From positions 435,904 through 499,903 of the forward strand of contig DDFC01000032.1 in the NCBI GenBank assembly GCA_002336895.1: a stretch of DNA of 64,000 bases. Reading direction: 5' to 3'. Position numbers and translations under genes: made by a program. Below, one piece after another: positions 18,032-27,582 of the stretch. This stretch comes from Verrucomicrobiaceae bacterium UBA1938 (lineage in GTDB: Bacteria > Verrucomicrobiota > Verrucomicrobiia > Verrucomicrobiales > Verrucomicrobiaceae). Numbering within the stretch: position 1 is the first letter of the stretch; every line of letters starts with the position of its first letter. The notes below the pieces were generated by a model that did no database searches, was not told the DNA's origin, and saw only the letters and a list, made by a program, of their open reading frames with translations.

Positions 18032-19075
18032 TCACACCCGGTGCAGCTTGTAAGGATAGACTTGGTCCGCATTCCACTGGCAGCCGTAAAGGTCGCCAGC
18101 ATCGTCCACACAGACGTCATGCACGTTGCGGAAGACGGGCTGGTCCTGCAGCAGGAGACTCACCTGATCTCCTTCGTATTTTGGCTGCTGGCCGCCGGGG
18201 GCAGAAATGACGCGGTTGTTTTTGTCCAAGATGATGATGAAACCGCGCTCCCGCCACATGCGGTAATCGTTGGGCTTCATGCCGAAGCAAACGCCGGAGA
18301 GCAGCAGATCCCCCGCGATGACGGGGCGACTCATGAAGGCTCCAGGCAGATAGACGGAATGCGAATAGGTGCCGTCGAGCTGATACCAGTGGAACTCATT
18401 GCGGATGCGCTCCGTGCACAGCACCATTGGCGTAGTGCCGCGTGAGTCGATGGTGACGCCGTGCGCCTGCATGAACTTGCCCGCGTTCATCGCCTGCGTG
18501 CTGTTGCCTCCGAATTTGCGGATGAACTTCCCTGCGGCGTCAAACTGCAGGATAAACTGCGAACCGTAGCCGTCCGCCACGTAGATGTCGCCGTTCGGCC
18601 CAACTACCGCCTCGGTGGGCGCGTACTTGGTCACGGCATCGTACGCACCGCAGTCCTTGGCATGCGGCAGCTCCAGCACAATCTCCCCGCTGAGCGTGGT
18701 TTTTACCACACGACCACCACCCGGATCGCACAGCAGCAGGTATTCTTTGCCCTCCCGCACATCCAGACTCAGGCCGTGGCCGCCGCGCAGCTTCAATGTC
18801 CAGGCGTCCAGCACCTTCCCTTCCTTGTCGAAGATGAGGATGTTGTTCTTCGCCTCGTCGGTGATCATGATCAGCCGCTTTTGAGCATCCATGACCATCT
18901 CATGGCAGTTCTTGACCGGATGCACCTCCCGCTTTGCCTTGCACCACTCCAGGTCCACCCGATATCGATACTCCCCATGCCCGATGATGGCTCCCTGAAG
19001 TGAAGTCTTGCTCTGCGCCCTCACAAACGGGGCGGCAAGGGCGGTGGTCGTGGCAATGAAATGGCGGCGGTTCAT
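18032..19075 (-). CDS. Six-bladed beta-propeller (NHL-like) secreted protein
   Basis: Protein of 347 aa with an N-terminal Tat-like signal (MNRRHFIATTTALAAPFVRA). Repeated blade motifs of the NHL type are visible: HGLSLDVREGKEYLLLCDPG, VVGPNGDIYVADGYGSQFIL and HDVCVDDAGDLYGCQW, together with FDKEGKVLDAW and FDAAGKFIRKFGG strands. Such propellers resemble the lyase domain of peptidyl-glycine amidating enzymes and many PVC secreted sensors; no specific activity can be assigned. It precedes the DUF1501 gene by 24 bases in the same direction and follows the TRIC-like gene by 30, so it belongs to the same long minus-strand run. Confidence 0.78.
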   Translation of the reverse strand: MNRRHFIATTTALAAPFVRAQSKTSLQGAIIGHGEYRYRVDLEWCKAKREVHPVKNCHEMVMDAQKRLIMITDEAKNNILIFDKEGKVLDAWTLKLRGGHGLSLDVREGKEYLLLCDPGGGRVVKTTLSGEIVLELPHAKDCGAYDAVTKYAPTEAVVGPNGDIYVADGYGSQFILQFDAAGKFIRKFGGNSTQAMNAGKFMQAHGVTIDSRGTTPMVLCTERIRNEFHWYQLDGTYSHSVYLPGAFMSRPVIAGDLLLSGVCFGMKPNDYRMWRERGFIIILDKNNRVISAPGGQQPKYEGDQVSLLLQDQPVFRNVHDVCVDDAGDLYGCQWNADQVYPYKLHRV

Positions 19076-19105
19076 GCCTTCTGAAACACCTCATCACTGC
19101 CCAAC

Positions 19106-19732
19106 TTATCCAGAATCCTGCGTTCGAGTCCAAAACGTTGGCAGCCTCAGCTTCCAGCGCATCGCCGCCAGCCGCAGCGTCAGAATAACCGCCATGCCGA
19201 CATACCGGTCACTTTCCGAAGCTGGATACCAATGCCGGAGAAGCACAAAAACCAGGGCACCGACAGACACCGCCGTGGCATACAGATCGACTTCGGCCTG
19301 AAACACCCACGGCACCTCGCTTCTCAGGACATCACGCATAATGCCGCCCGCCACGCCAGTGACCACACCGAGCAGCACTGCCACCACGCCCGGCGTGCCA
19401 AAGGCCAGGGCCTTTTCTGTGCCTGCAATGCCAAACAGCGCCAGACCAAACGCATCTGCGATCGCAAGCAGCCTTTTGGGCACGTGAGTAAAGCGCACAA
19501 AAACAAATGTCGTGACCGCCGCTCCCAGCGCCGTCCAAACATGCTGCGGCTGCTTGATCCAAAAAACCGGCTGCGCCCCCAGGCACAGATCTCGAATCGT
19601 GCCTCCGCCCACCGCTGTCACCAGCGCCAGAACCATCACGCCAAACAGGTCCATTCGCTTGCCCTCAGCCGCCAGCACACCAGAAATGGCGCACACAGCG
19701 ACGGCAAAGTATTCGATCCAGGGTGGCATCAC
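19106..19732 (-). CDS. TRIC/UPF0126-family trimeric cation channel homologue
   Basis: Integral membrane protein of 208 aa with about seven hydrophobic segments. It contains the two internally repeated glycine-rich motifs of the family: GGGTIRDLCLG and GGIMRDVLRSEVP. Length and layout match bacterial UPF0126 proteins, which are homologues of the animal TRIC potassium channel. The start at 19732 overlaps the stop of the phosphodiesterase gene by four bases (ATGA), implying coupled translation, though a functional link between the two is not obvious. Confidence 0.9.
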   Translation of the reverse strand: MMPPWIEYFAVAVCAISGVLAAEGKRMDLFGVMVLALVTAVGGGTIRDLCLGAQPVFWIKQPQHVWTALGAAVTTFVFVRFTHVPKRLLAIADAFGLALFGIAGTEKALAFGTPGVVAVLLGVVTGVAGGIMRDVLRSEVPWVFQAEVDLYATAVSVGALVFVLLRHWYPASESDRYVGMAVILTLRLAAMRWKLRLPTFWTRTQDSG

Positions 19733-20748
19733 TTGGCAGGCGGTTCAGGCTTTTCTTCTGGCGGTGGCGCAGGATTCCACTCAGCCTTGGGCTGGATGCC
19801 CAGATGCTGGTAAATCATGGGCACCAGTGCCGTTTGGGGAGTCTCCTCGTTCAACAGTTTTTCTCTTGGCAGGCTGGCACCATGAGCGGCAAGCCAGATC
19901 TTGCGCTCCTCGTCACTGTCGCCGCCGTGCTTGTTGCCGCGCCCTCCATGATCCGTCGTGACGAGCACCAGCCAGTTCTCATCATTGAACTTGGGTCGCG
20001 CACGCATTGCACGCAGCAGTTCACCGATGTGCGAATCCACATGGCTGATGGCATTCAGGTAAAGCGTGCTGTCCGGTGAAAAGCTGGCGCGGGAATCAAT
20101 GGCTCCATGCCCAAATTCGTCCACCTGGCCGAAATAGACAAACATGACGTCCGGATTGCTTTCACGCAGCGTTTTTAGCGCCACGTCACGCACCTCGATG
20201 TCTTTTTCAGGGTTGTCCACAAAGTGGCGGTCGGCATCGGGCACGCAGGTGAACTTCACATCCAGAAACTCCTCACCATTGATGCGTGATCCGTCCGCGA
20301 TGTAATCATGAATAGGCGGCCAGTCGGCAAACGATGCGCAAAAGGCCGTTGGCTGCACTTCTTTGATGCGCCTCATGAAATGTGAGTGGCTTTGAAAACG
20401 TCCGCCTATGAAGCGGTTGTCCTTCACGCCGTGCCTGTCCATCCACATGCCGGTGAGCAGGCTGCTCCAGCCCGGCCCGCTGACGGTGGGCTGGTGGGTC
20501 GGAGTGCCCAGTTCCCCACCCGCATAGAATTTCCGGGTGAACACCCCCTGTTTACTTTCGCACAGCGTCTTCAACTGCGGCGCAAGACCACGTTCCATGG
20601 CCGCAGCCAGCGCATCCGCACGGCAGCCGTCGATGCCGATGAACAGCACCCGTTTTCCGTCAAAATCACTCTCCTTTCCAGGCCCGTGCGCACAAAGCTG
20701 GCCCGCAACGCCAAGGCATGAGAGAAAAAGAGCTGCAGCAGGTTTCAT
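19729..20748 (-). CDS. Alkaline phosphatase superfamily protein (type I phosphodiesterase/nucleotide pyrophosphatase-like)
   Basis: Exported protein of 339 aa. The start at 20748 gives signal peptide MKPAAALFLSCLGVAGQLCA; the ATG four codons upstream is possible. Metal-binding motifs of the superfamily are visible: VLFIGIDGCRADAL near residue 35 (first Asp ligand), then VSGPGWSSLLTG, VYFGQVDEFGHG and TTDHGGRGNKHG. The catalytic Thr or Ser expected after the first motif may be in the SGPGWSS segment. The substrate could be a phosphodiester or phosphonate. It follows marC-like by 15 bases and overlaps the TRIC-like gene downstream. Confidence 0.85.
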   Translation of the reverse strand: MKPAAALFLSCLGVAGQLCAHGPGKESDFDGKRVLFIGIDGCRADALAAAMERGLAPQLKTLCESKQGVFTRKFYAGGELGTPTHQPTVSGPGWSSLLTGMWMDRHGVKDNRFIGGRFQSHSHFMRRIKEVQPTAFCASFADWPPIHDYIADGSRINGEEFLDVKFTCVPDADRHFVDNPEKDIEVRDVALKTLRESNPDVMFVYFGQVDEFGHGAIDSRASFSPDSTLYLNAISHVDSHIGELLRAMRARPKFNDENWLVLVTTDHGGRGNKHGGDSDEERKIWLAAHGASLPREKLLNEETPQTALVPMIYQHLGIQPKAEWNPAPPPEEKPEPPAK

Positions 20749-20763
20749 GATGAATGTCATAGT

Positions 20764-21348
20764 TCAGCGCTTCAGATAATGTTCAATCCCGTTGAGCAGC
20801 ATCTGCACCGCCACCATGACGAGCAGCATGCCCATAAGACGCTCCACTGCCATGGAGCCCTTTTCCTTGAGCACTCGTGCAATGGCGGGGGCGCATAGCA
20901 GAACCGCCGCCGTGACACACCAGGCGATCAGCAGCGCTGCAAACCAACGCCACAACTGCTCCGGCTGCGTGCTGACAAGCACCAGCAGCGTCGCCAGCAC
21001 AGACGGCCCCGCGATCATGGGAGTGGCCAGCGGCACGATGAAAGGCTCGACCATCGGTTCGTCCGCCTCACGTCGTGACGGCGGAAAGATCATCTTCAAC
21101 GCGATCAAGAAGAGAACGATCCCACCGCTGATAAACAGAGCCTCCTGCTTCAGGTGCAACAGCCCCAGCAGCCAGGGCCCCAAAAAGAGAAATAGCACCA
21201 GAATGGCCAGCGCGATGAGCAGCTCCCGGGCGATCACACGCAGCCGGCGCTCTGGCGGCACCGGGCGGAGGCCGGACACAAACGTGGCCACGTTTCCCAG
21301 CGGGTCCATGATGGTGATCAGCAGCAGCGTGGCGGAAAGCGTGTCCAT
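20764..21348 (-). CDS. MarC/NAAT-family integral membrane protein
   Basis: Membrane protein of 194 aa with six predicted helices. The MDPLGNVATFVSGL start region and VPLATPMIAGPSVLATLLVL are hallmarks of the MarC (UPF0056/YhgN) family, some members of which have been linked to amino-acid transport. It starts 8 bases after the putA stop, so it is probably co-transcribed with kbl and putA; transport of an amino acid or dipeptide related to proline or threonine breakdown would fit, but this is inference from position. No odd features were seen. Confidence 0.88.
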   Translation of the reverse strand: MDTLSATLLLITIMDPLGNVATFVSGLRPVPPERRLRVIARELLIALAILVLFLFLGPWLLGLLHLKQEALFISGGIVLFLIALKMIFPPSRREADEPMVEPFIVPLATPMIAGPSVLATLLVLVSTQPEQLWRWFAALLIAWCVTAAVLLCAPAIARVLKEKGSMAVERLMGMLLVMVAVQMLLNGIEHYLKR

Positions 21349-21356
21349 GACAGTAT

Positions 21357-24300
21357 TCAGCCTTCGTTTGCCTCCGGTGCAACCAGCGGTGCACGATCTT
21401 CACCCGTACGCGTGCCCAGATTTCCGTAACGGTGATAATCAAAGCTCACGCTCAGCTCCTGCACGTACCAGAGCAGCTCCACCCGCCCCTCCGCCAGCAC
21501 CGGTGCGTCGGCGATGAAGACACACGCTTCTGCCGCAGCACGGCGGACGATTTCGGGCACACGGTCTGCGGCGGCATAGCGCACTCGACACACATGCCCT
21601 GCGCCAATCGCCTCTGCGAACACCTCGTCGCTTTCTTCGACAAACTCGATCAGGCCAGCCCAGTCATGTGTCAGCTTCTCTAAGAGACTCAGTTCAGGTG
21701 TCTCCAGGCAATGGGGCCTGCTGACAATCGTTCTCGCCCCGCTAACTCTCACCGCGGCCACACGTGTGAAGATTTCAAAGAAGCTGTCCTCACGGCTCAC
21801 GCGCACATGCACCACACGCAGCGGCAGATAGCGCCGGAAATTGTCCTGCCCAAGCAGGCGGAAGTGATCATGCTCCCGGCCAAATTCCGAACTCCACCAT
21901 TGATCGCAGCTCTCAATCGCTTTCAGGGTGCGCCAATGCTGCTCCTGCGGCACACCGCAGGATTCACTCACGAGCTTCAAAGTCAGCTGCTCCAGTGCTG
22001 GATGGCTCAGCGGCTCATCACCAGATCTCGCTGGGGTTTCCTGAAATCTCATGAACTGCGCCACATAGTTCGGCCCGCCTGCTTTGAGGCCAGGACCAAA
22101 GGCGCTCTTGCCCATTCCGCCGAAGGGCTGCCTTAAAACGATCGCGCCCGTGCTGCCGCGGTTGATGTACAGATTTCCTGCTCGAATGCCGGCCTTCCAT
22201 TCCGTCTGCTCGCGGTCATCCAGGCTCTCCAGGCCGCTGGTGAGGCCGAATCCTGTTTGATTCACCAGAGCGATGGCCTCGTAAAGTGTTTCAAATCGCA
22301 TGACGCCTAGCACGGGACCGAAGAACTCCGTCATATGTGTGTAGCTGCCCGGCTGCACGCCCCATTTGATGCCGGGAGACCAGAGACGGTCATTGCCATC
22401 CAGCTTGCGCGGCATCAGCGCCCAGGATTCACCGTTTTCCAGCGTGAGCAGGGCATTCGCGAGATCGCCCGAGGGCGGCCTGATCAGCGGCCCCATCTTG
22501 GTCGGCAGCTCCCAGGCGGACCCGACAGTCAGACTTTCGGCGGCCTCGACCAGCGAGCGTTTGAATTCGGGATCGTCATAGACCTCGGCCTCCAGCAGCA
22601 GCAGAGAGGTTGCGGAGCACTTCTGCCCTGCATGGCTGAAGGCGGAGTGCAGTACGTTCTTGATGGCCTGATCACGATCCGACATCGCCGTGACAATGGT
22701 GGCATTCTTGCCGCCTGTCTCGGCACTGAGAGGCAGATTCGGCTTGGCCCGCAGCATGGCCAGTGCGGTCCCTGTGCCGCCGGTCAGGATGACGGCATTC
22801 ACCTGCGGATGCTGCACCAGCTGCGCCCCCTCATGGCCGCCGGAGCACGGCACAAACTGCAGCGTCTTTTTCGAGACGCCTCCACGCCAGAAGCACTGGC
22901 ACAGCTCCCAGGCAGGCAGCACCGCATCGGACGCCGGCTTCAAAATCACCGTGTTGCCTGCCGCCAGCGCAGCAGCAATGCCACCGCAGGGTATCGCAAT
23001 GGGAAAATTCCACGGTGAAACGACGACCACCACGCCTTTGCCAGACGCTGTGACATTGGGTAGCTCATAGAACGCGCGTGCGCTGCCCGCGTAAAACTCG
23101 ACGAAATCGACGGCCTCGCTCACTTCAGGGTCGGATTCGGCCAGCGTCTTGCCACAGTTTGCCAGCGCTGCCCCCATCAGGTCTGCACGTGCTCTGCGCA
23201 GTTCGCCTGCGACCTGCCGCATGATGGTCTGCCGCTGCCGGGCAGATAAAGCGCGCCAGCCAGCTTCATCCCTCGCTGCACATTCCACCGCCCGCGCAAT
23301 GTCTTCGCTGCCAGCCTGCCGATAACGCCCAATCATCGTTCCAGGGCGCGATGGATCGAGGCAGTCTCTCGTGCTGCGTGCCTCGGTGATCTCGGCACCA
23401 TCAATCACCAGCGGCATTTCCACCCGGCGATGCTCCCATGCGGCGATGATTCCCAGCGCCCACTCGGCATGATGCGGCAGCGACCAGTCGGTGTCGGGTT
23501 CATTGACGAAGGAATCAGACGGGCTGATGTCCTGACTCATCTTCCGCCGGTCCTGCGTACGGCGCGGTGCAGCGCTGAGGGCTCCGATCCGTGTGAACGC
23601 AACACGAAACCCCTCCTCCAGCTGGTGCCAGTCCTCGCTGCCAGGCACGAGCTTGAACGTGTGGCGCAGGAAGTTCTCGGGCCCGGTGTTTTCATCCAGC
23701 CGGCGGATGAGGTAGCCGATGGCGCTGAGGAAGTGCTCCTTGTGGCACACGGGCGCGTATAGCAGCAGATGAGGCGCTTCCTCAAACAGCGCACGGCGCT
23801 GGTGATTGGCCATGCCTTCGAGCATCTCAAACTGCACGCGGTCCATCGCATGACTGCTCCGGGCAAGGGTGAGCGCATAAGCGACATCAAAGAGGTTATG
23901 CGAGGCGACACCTAGCTTCACCGCCGCCAAATTTTCAGCGCGGAAGCCCTCATGCAGCATGCGCTTGTAGTTCGCATCCGTGTCGGTCTTTGTTTCAAAA
24001 GGGGCCTGAGGCCAGCCTTTCACGGCAGCCTCAAAACGCTCCATCTCCATGTTGGCCCCCTTCACAATGCGCATGGTGATGCCAGCGCCACCTCTGGCGA
24101 CACGTTCACGCGCCCAGTCATTCAGCCGCTGCTGCCAGAGAAATGAATCAGGGATGTAGGCCTGCAGCACGATGCCTGCGCTTACCTTCTCCAGCCCGCG
24201 CCGCTCCAGCGTGCGCATGAAAACCTCGCAGGTGAGGCTGAGGTCGCGGTACTCCTCCATGTCGAGGTAGATGAACTTCGGCACCTGTGTGCCATCGCTG

Positions 24301-24947
24301 CGGGTGAAGGTGGCGCGCGCGGCGCTGCGATACAGGCGTTCCAACCGGTCGCTCAGGACCGCAATCGTGTGCTCACGCGCCAGCGGTGACATCTGCGAGT
24401 ACAGTGTGGAGATCTTCACCGAAAAGACCTCCGTCTCCGAGTGCTGCAGCGCTTCGAGATACAGGGCGATCCTGCGCTCCGCCTCCGCCTCGCTTAGGAT
24501 TGCCTCGCCAAGGAAATTGACGTTCATGCGCACGCCCTGCGCGGTGCGCTGGCGCAGGTGCTCCGCCAGCACCTCCGACTCCGCAGGCAGGATGACGTTG
24601 GCCGTCTCATGCTGCATGTGCTCCTTCACCAGGGGCACCGAGACACCCGGCAGCCAGCCTCCGAAGGTCTGAAACCCTCGCAGCATCGCCCGGTCCAGCG
24701 GACTGAAGAAACGCGGCACGCCCTGCACATCCAGGATGTGGGTGAACTGGTCCGCCACGCGTGCGGCGGATCTGGGGCGAAACGCCTGATCAGTGAGCTG
24801 CACCAGAGTCGCCTTGTCTGAGGGCGTCTGCAGCATGCGGTCCAGCTCCGCCTGCTGGCGCTTTTCTGCAGGTGTCTGCAGCTCCGTGGCCCGCCGTTGC
24901 AATCGGCAGGCCAGTTCCACCGCATGGTCGATGAGTTCCGCATTCAT
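21357..24947 (-). CDS. putA: Bifunctional proline dehydrogenase / L-glutamate gamma-semialdehyde dehydrogenase
   Basis: Protein of 1196 aa that oxidises proline to pyrroline-5-carboxylate (FAD) and then to glutamate (NAD). The PRODH barrel spans roughly residues 120-450 and shows YLDMEEYRDLSLTCEVFM and the substrate-binding RRLDENTGPENFLRHTF near 416. The ALDH domain spans about 520-1000 with GKNATIVTAMSDRDQAI and the catalytic cysteine in GQKCSATS near 776. A further 190 or so residues form a C-terminal extension as in long PutA types. The N-terminal ribbon-helix-helix DNA-binding domain of E. coli PutA is absent, so it is not an autorepressor. It starts 12 bases after kbl and precedes the MarC gene by 8: one amino-acid-catabolism operon. 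Confidence 0.95.
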   Translation of the reverse strand: MNAELIDHAVELACRLQRRATELQTPAEKRQQAELDRMLQTPSDKATLVQLTDQAFRPRSAARVADQFTHILDVQGVPRFFSPLDRAMLRGFQTFGGWLPGVSVPLVKEHMQHETANVILPAESEVLAEHLRQRTAQGVRMNVNFLGEAILSEAEAERRIALYLEALQHSETEVFSVKISTLYSQMSPLAREHTIAVLSDRLERLYRSAARATFTRSDGTQVPKFIYLDMEEYRDLSLTCEVFMRTLERRGLEKVSAGIVLQAYIPDSFLWQQRLNDWARERVARGGAGITMRIVKGANMEMERFEAAVKGWPQAPFETKTDTDANYKRMLHEGFRAENLAAVKLGVASHNLFDVAYALTLARSSHAMDRVQFEMLEGMANHQRRALFEEAPHLLLYAPVCHKEHFLSAIGYLIRRLDENTGPENFLRHTFKLVPGSEDWHQLEEGFRVAFTRIGALSAAPRRTQDRRKMSQDISPSDSFVNEPDTDWSLPHHAEWALGIIAAWEHRRVEMPLVIDGAEITEARSTRDCLDPSRPGTMIGRYRQAGSEDIARAVECAARDEAGWRALSARQRQTIMRQVAGELRRARADLMGAALANCGKTLAESDPEVSEAVDFVEFYAGSARAFYELPNVTASGKGVVVVVSPWNFPIAIPCGGIAAALAAGNTVILKPASDAVLPAWELCQCFWRGGVSKKTLQFVPCSGGHEGAQLVQHPQVNAVILTGGTGTALAMLRAKPNLPLSAETGGKNATIVTAMSDRDQAIKNVLHSAFSHAGQKCSATSLLLLEAEVYDDPEFKRSLVEAAESLTVGSAWELPTKMGPLIRPPSGDLANALLTLENGESWALMPRKLDGNDRLWSPGIKWGVQPGSYTHMTEFFGPVLGVMRFETLYEAIALVNQTGFGLTSGLESLDDREQTEWKAGIRAGNLYINRGSTGAIVLRQPFGGMGKSAFGPGLKAGGPNYVAQFMRFQETPARSGDEPLSHPALEQLTLKLVSESCGVPQEQHWRTLKAIESCDQWWSSEFGREHDHFRLLGQDNFRRYLPLRVVHVRVSREDSFFEIFTRVAAVRVSGARTIVSRPHCLETPELSLLEKLTHDWAGLIEFVEESDEVFAEAIGAGHVCRVRYAAADRVPEIVRRAAAEACVFIADAPVLAEGRVELLWYVQELSVSFDYHRYGNLGTRTGEDRAPLVAPEANEG

Positions 24948-24959
24948 GGCAGTGCCGAG

Positions 24960-26150
24960 TTAGACACCCAACTGCTGCTTAACCGCGACAAATGCCTGCA
25001 CTGCTTTTTCGAGATCAGCACGTGTGTGTGCTGCGCTGATCTGCGTACGGATGCGCGCCTTCCCCTGCGGCACCACGGGATAGCTGAAGCCGATGACATA
25101 GACACCACGCTCCAGCATGGCTTCGGCGAATCGCGCTGCCAGAGCTGCATCTCCCAGCATCACCGGCACGATGGGGTGCTCCCCCGGCACAATGTTAAAG
25201 CCTGCTGCTTTCATCTGCTCACGGAAAAAGCGTGTGTTGGTTTCTAGCTGGTCCCGCAGACTGGTGGACTGCTTCAGCAGGTTCAGTGCTGCAATGGAGG
25301 CACCCGCAATGCTCGGGCAGAGTGTGTTTGAAAAGAGGTACGGGCGCGAGCGCTGTCTCAGCAGCTCGATGATCTCCTTCCTTCCGCTGGTGTAGCCGCC
25401 ACTGGCCCCACCCAGTGCCTTGCCCAGCGTGCCGGTGAGAATGTCGATACGGCCCATGACATCACAGTGCTCGTGAGTGCCGCGCCCCGTCCGTCCCATG
25501 AAGCCTACGGCGTGTGAGTCGTCCACCATCACCAGCGCCTGATATTTGTCCGCCAGATCACAGATGGCTTTCAGCGGGGCGATGAAGCCATCCATCGAAA
25601 ACACCCCGTCGGTGGCGATGAGTTTGAAGCGGGCCCCCTTTTCATCAGCCGCAATCAGCTGCGCCTCCAGATCAACCATGTCGCAGTTCTTATAGCGATA
25701 GCGCTGCGCTTTGCACAGGCGCACTCCATCGATGATGGAGGCGTGGTTGAGCTCGTCACTGATGATCGCATCCTCCGGACCGAGGATGGTTTCAAACAAG
25801 CCGCCGTTGGCGTCAAAACAGGAGCTGTAGAGAATGGTGTCCTCCTTGCCGAGGAAGTCCGACAAGGCAGCCTCCAGCTCCTTGTGCACCCCCTGCGTGC
25901 CGCAGATGAAGCGCACGCTGGCCAGCCCGTAGCCCCACTGCTCCAGCGTTTCATGCGCCGCCTGCCGCACCTTGGGGTGCTGCGCCAGGCCGAGGTAGTT
26001 GTTCGCGCACATGTTGAGCACCGCCCCGCCGCCATTGGCACGCACCAGCGTACCTTGGGGCGTGGAGAGCACACGTTCACGTTTGTACGTGCCCGCTGCG
26101 CGGATGGCGTCGAGCTGCGTGGACAGATGAGCTGCAAAGGTTGGATTCAT
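24960..26150 (-). CDS. kbl: Glycine C-acetyltransferase (2-amino-3-ketobutyrate CoA ligase)
   Basis: PLP enzyme of 396 aa, the same length as E. coli Kbl. It cleaves 2-amino-3-ketobutyrate with CoA to glycine and acetyl-CoA, the second step of threonine breakdown. Motifs of the alpha-oxoamine synthase family are present: VDDSHAVGFMGRTGRG near 210 with the Asp and His that contact PLP, and ILTGTLGKALGGASGG with the PLP lysine near residue 243. The gene pairs with tdh, but lysR and a Gfo/Idh/MocA gene lie between them instead of the usual adjacent arrangement. The 34-base motif 7 bases upstream of its ATG is repeated before tdh, indicating shared control. Confidence 0.95.
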   Translation of the reverse strand: MNPTFAAHLSTQLDAIRAAGTYKRERVLSTPQGTLVRANGGGAVLNMCANNYLGLAQHPKVRQAAHETLEQWGYGLASVRFICGTQGVHKELEAALSDFLGKEDTILYSSCFDANGGLFETILGPEDAIISDELNHASIIDGVRLCKAQRYRYKNCDMVDLEAQLIAADEKGARFKLIATDGVFSMDGFIAPLKAICDLADKYQALVMVDDSHAVGFMGRTGRGTHEHCDVMGRIDILTGTLGKALGGASGGYTSGRKEIIELLRQRSRPYLFSNTLCPSIAGASIAALNLLKQSTSLRDQLETNTRFFREQMKAAGFNIVPGEHPIVPVMLGDAALAARFAEAMLERGVYVIGFSYPVVPQGKARIRTQISAAHTRADLEKAVQAFVAVKQQLGV

Positions 26151-26156
26151 GGCTGC

Positions 26157-26190
26157 CGATATAATGGACGCACATCCTGTATTTTGGCAA
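26157..26190 (-). promoter_or_regulatory. kbl promoter with motif shared with tdh
   Basis: On the minus strand this 34-base segment begins TTGCC, contains GGATG then GTCCA, and ends TATATCG. By my alignment 26 of 34 positions are identical to the segment before tdh (29664-29697). TTGCC could serve as -35 and the TATAT stretch as -10, with 19-20 bases between. The GGA-N6-TCC core is an imperfect inverted repeat that could bind a regulator. Only 6 bases separate the motif from the kbl ATG, so the transcript may have almost no leader. Confidence 0.6.
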
Positions 26191-26229
26191 CGTGGAATTT
26201 GACCTCTCCCCCGCCCATGCCAGCCAGGG

Positions 26230-27435
26230 TCAGGCCTTCAATCCGGCCAGATCGGGCTTCAGAGCCTTCGCGTCGCGGATAAACTCATCCCATGTCACTG
26301 GATGCCCCGCCTTGGCAGCATGCTCTCCGAAGAGCGTCAGCAGCGCCGTCTCCACAGCGCCTTCGATGGTTGGGTTTCCATTCGGTGTCCCGGCGGCGAT
26401 TGCGGTCCTGAAGGATTCCACATTGCTCACCGACCCCGCGCGGTAGAGGTTCTTGGTTTCTCCACCGCCCCAGAAGTTTTCCTTTCCACCGCGAATCATC
26501 ACACGTCCGCCAAACTTGCTGGCGAAGGCCCCCTTGGTCCCGACAAAGCGGTTGTCGCAGAGGAAGGGGGAACCCCAGGCGGTGTACTGGCGCGAGGCGA
26601 AACTGACCGCCCCTTTGGCAAACTCAAAGAGAAGTGAGTAATGGTCGGACACATCTCCCACATTGTCCGGCCGCCCGCCCCGGCCACAGATGCCGCTGAT
26701 GCGCGCGGGCCGGCCAAAAGCCCAGCTCACGATGTCCAGCGCATGGATGTTCTGCTCGGTGATGATGTCACCGGCCAGATCGCGATGGCGAATCCAGTTG
26801 CTCAGCCGCCCTTCGGGTGTGTCGTCAGCATCACTCTTGAGAGGGATCAGATCCGCCTCGTAATGGCATTCGCCAAACTGCAGATCCCCAATCGCCCCGG
26901 CATGAATGCGCCTCATGCCCTCCTGGAAAAACTCATCGCCGCGGCACTGCACATCTGCCAGCACGACAATGCCCTTGGCCGCTGCATCCTTCGCCAGCTG
27001 GCGAATCGTCTCGCATCCGGCCACGTCAATGGCGACCGGCTTGGCGATGAGCACATGCTTTCCAGCAGCCACGGCATCCACCGCCTGCTGCACATGGAAG
27101 AAAGGCGGGCTGTGAATGGCCACGGCATCGACATGCTCCAGCATCTTATTATAGCCATCGAGACCGGTAAACTGCAGATCGGCTGCGATGGCAAACTTCT
27201 CGCCGAAAACTTTGACGCGATCCTCAAAGTAATCACACGCAGCCGCGAGCTTAAAGCCGGGATTTTCGGCCAGGATTTCAGAAACAAAAGTCCCCCGGCC
27301 TCCACAGCCGATGTTGCCGATTTTGAATACGGGTCCGCTGTAGTCGGCTTGCGCCTTGGCAGCGGGAGTCTGTGCGGCAAGACGACTGGCAAAGGCGGTG
27401 AGTCCGGTGGCATGGAAGAATGAGCGACGGTTCAT
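26230..27435 (-). CDS. Gfo/Idh/MocA-family oxidoreductase, Tat-exported
   Basis: Protein of 401 aa. The start at 27435 yields a Tat signal (MNRRSFFHATGLTAFASRLA); an upstream ATG at 27528 adds 31 unlikely residues. The NAD(P) Rossmann motif is KIGNIGCGGRGTF, followed by the dinucleotide-binding AACDYFEDRVK and by HVLIAKPVAIDVAG, which contains the EKP-like motif as AKP. Tat-exported Gfo/Idh/MocA proteins are common in PVC bacteria and act on sugars or inositols. Lying between lysR and kbl it may be a second target of the regulator. The substrate is unknown, and the Glu to Ala change in the EKP-like motif may affect catalysis. Confidence 0.88.
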   Translation of the reverse strand: MNRRSFFHATGLTAFASRLAAQTPAAKAQADYSGPVFKIGNIGCGGRGTFVSEILAENPGFKLAAACDYFEDRVKVFGEKFAIAADLQFTGLDGYNKMLEHVDAVAIHSPPFFHVQQAVDAVAAGKHVLIAKPVAIDVAGCETIRQLAKDAAAKGIVVLADVQCRGDEFFQEGMRRIHAGAIGDLQFGECHYEADLIPLKSDADDTPEGRLSNWIRHRDLAGDIITEQNIHALDIVSWAFGRPARISGICGRGGRPDNVGDVSDHYSLLFEFAKGAVSFASRQYTAWGSPFLCDNRFVGTKGAFASKFGGRVMIRGGKENFWGGGETKNLYRAGSVSNVESFRTAIAAGTPNGNPTIEGAVETALLTLFGEHAAKAGHPVTWDEFIRDAKALKPDLAGLKA

Positions 27436-27519
27436 GGTGTTGGGGTTTGGTTTAAATGAACCTGCACCAACGCCGGAGCGAGCCGCCAGCTTTGATCCCG
27501 CTGTTAAAGAATTTGAATT

Positions 27520-27531
27520 GATTAACAAATC
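27520..27531. promoter_or_regulatory. AT-rich inverted repeat upstream of the Gfo/Idh/MocA gene
   Basis: GATT-AACA-AATC is a perfect short inverted repeat in an AT-rich patch (27503-27540) within the 147-base gap between lysR and the downstream oxidoreductase gene. The surrounding gap is much richer in A and T than its neighbours, as expected for a promoter. It could be a LysR-type half-site arrangement or simply part of the promoter; the evidence is weak. Confidence 0.3.
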
Positions 27532-27582
27532 ATTCGTATGCGCCTAATGACTCGCTCACGGCATTCAAGCACCACTCAACGA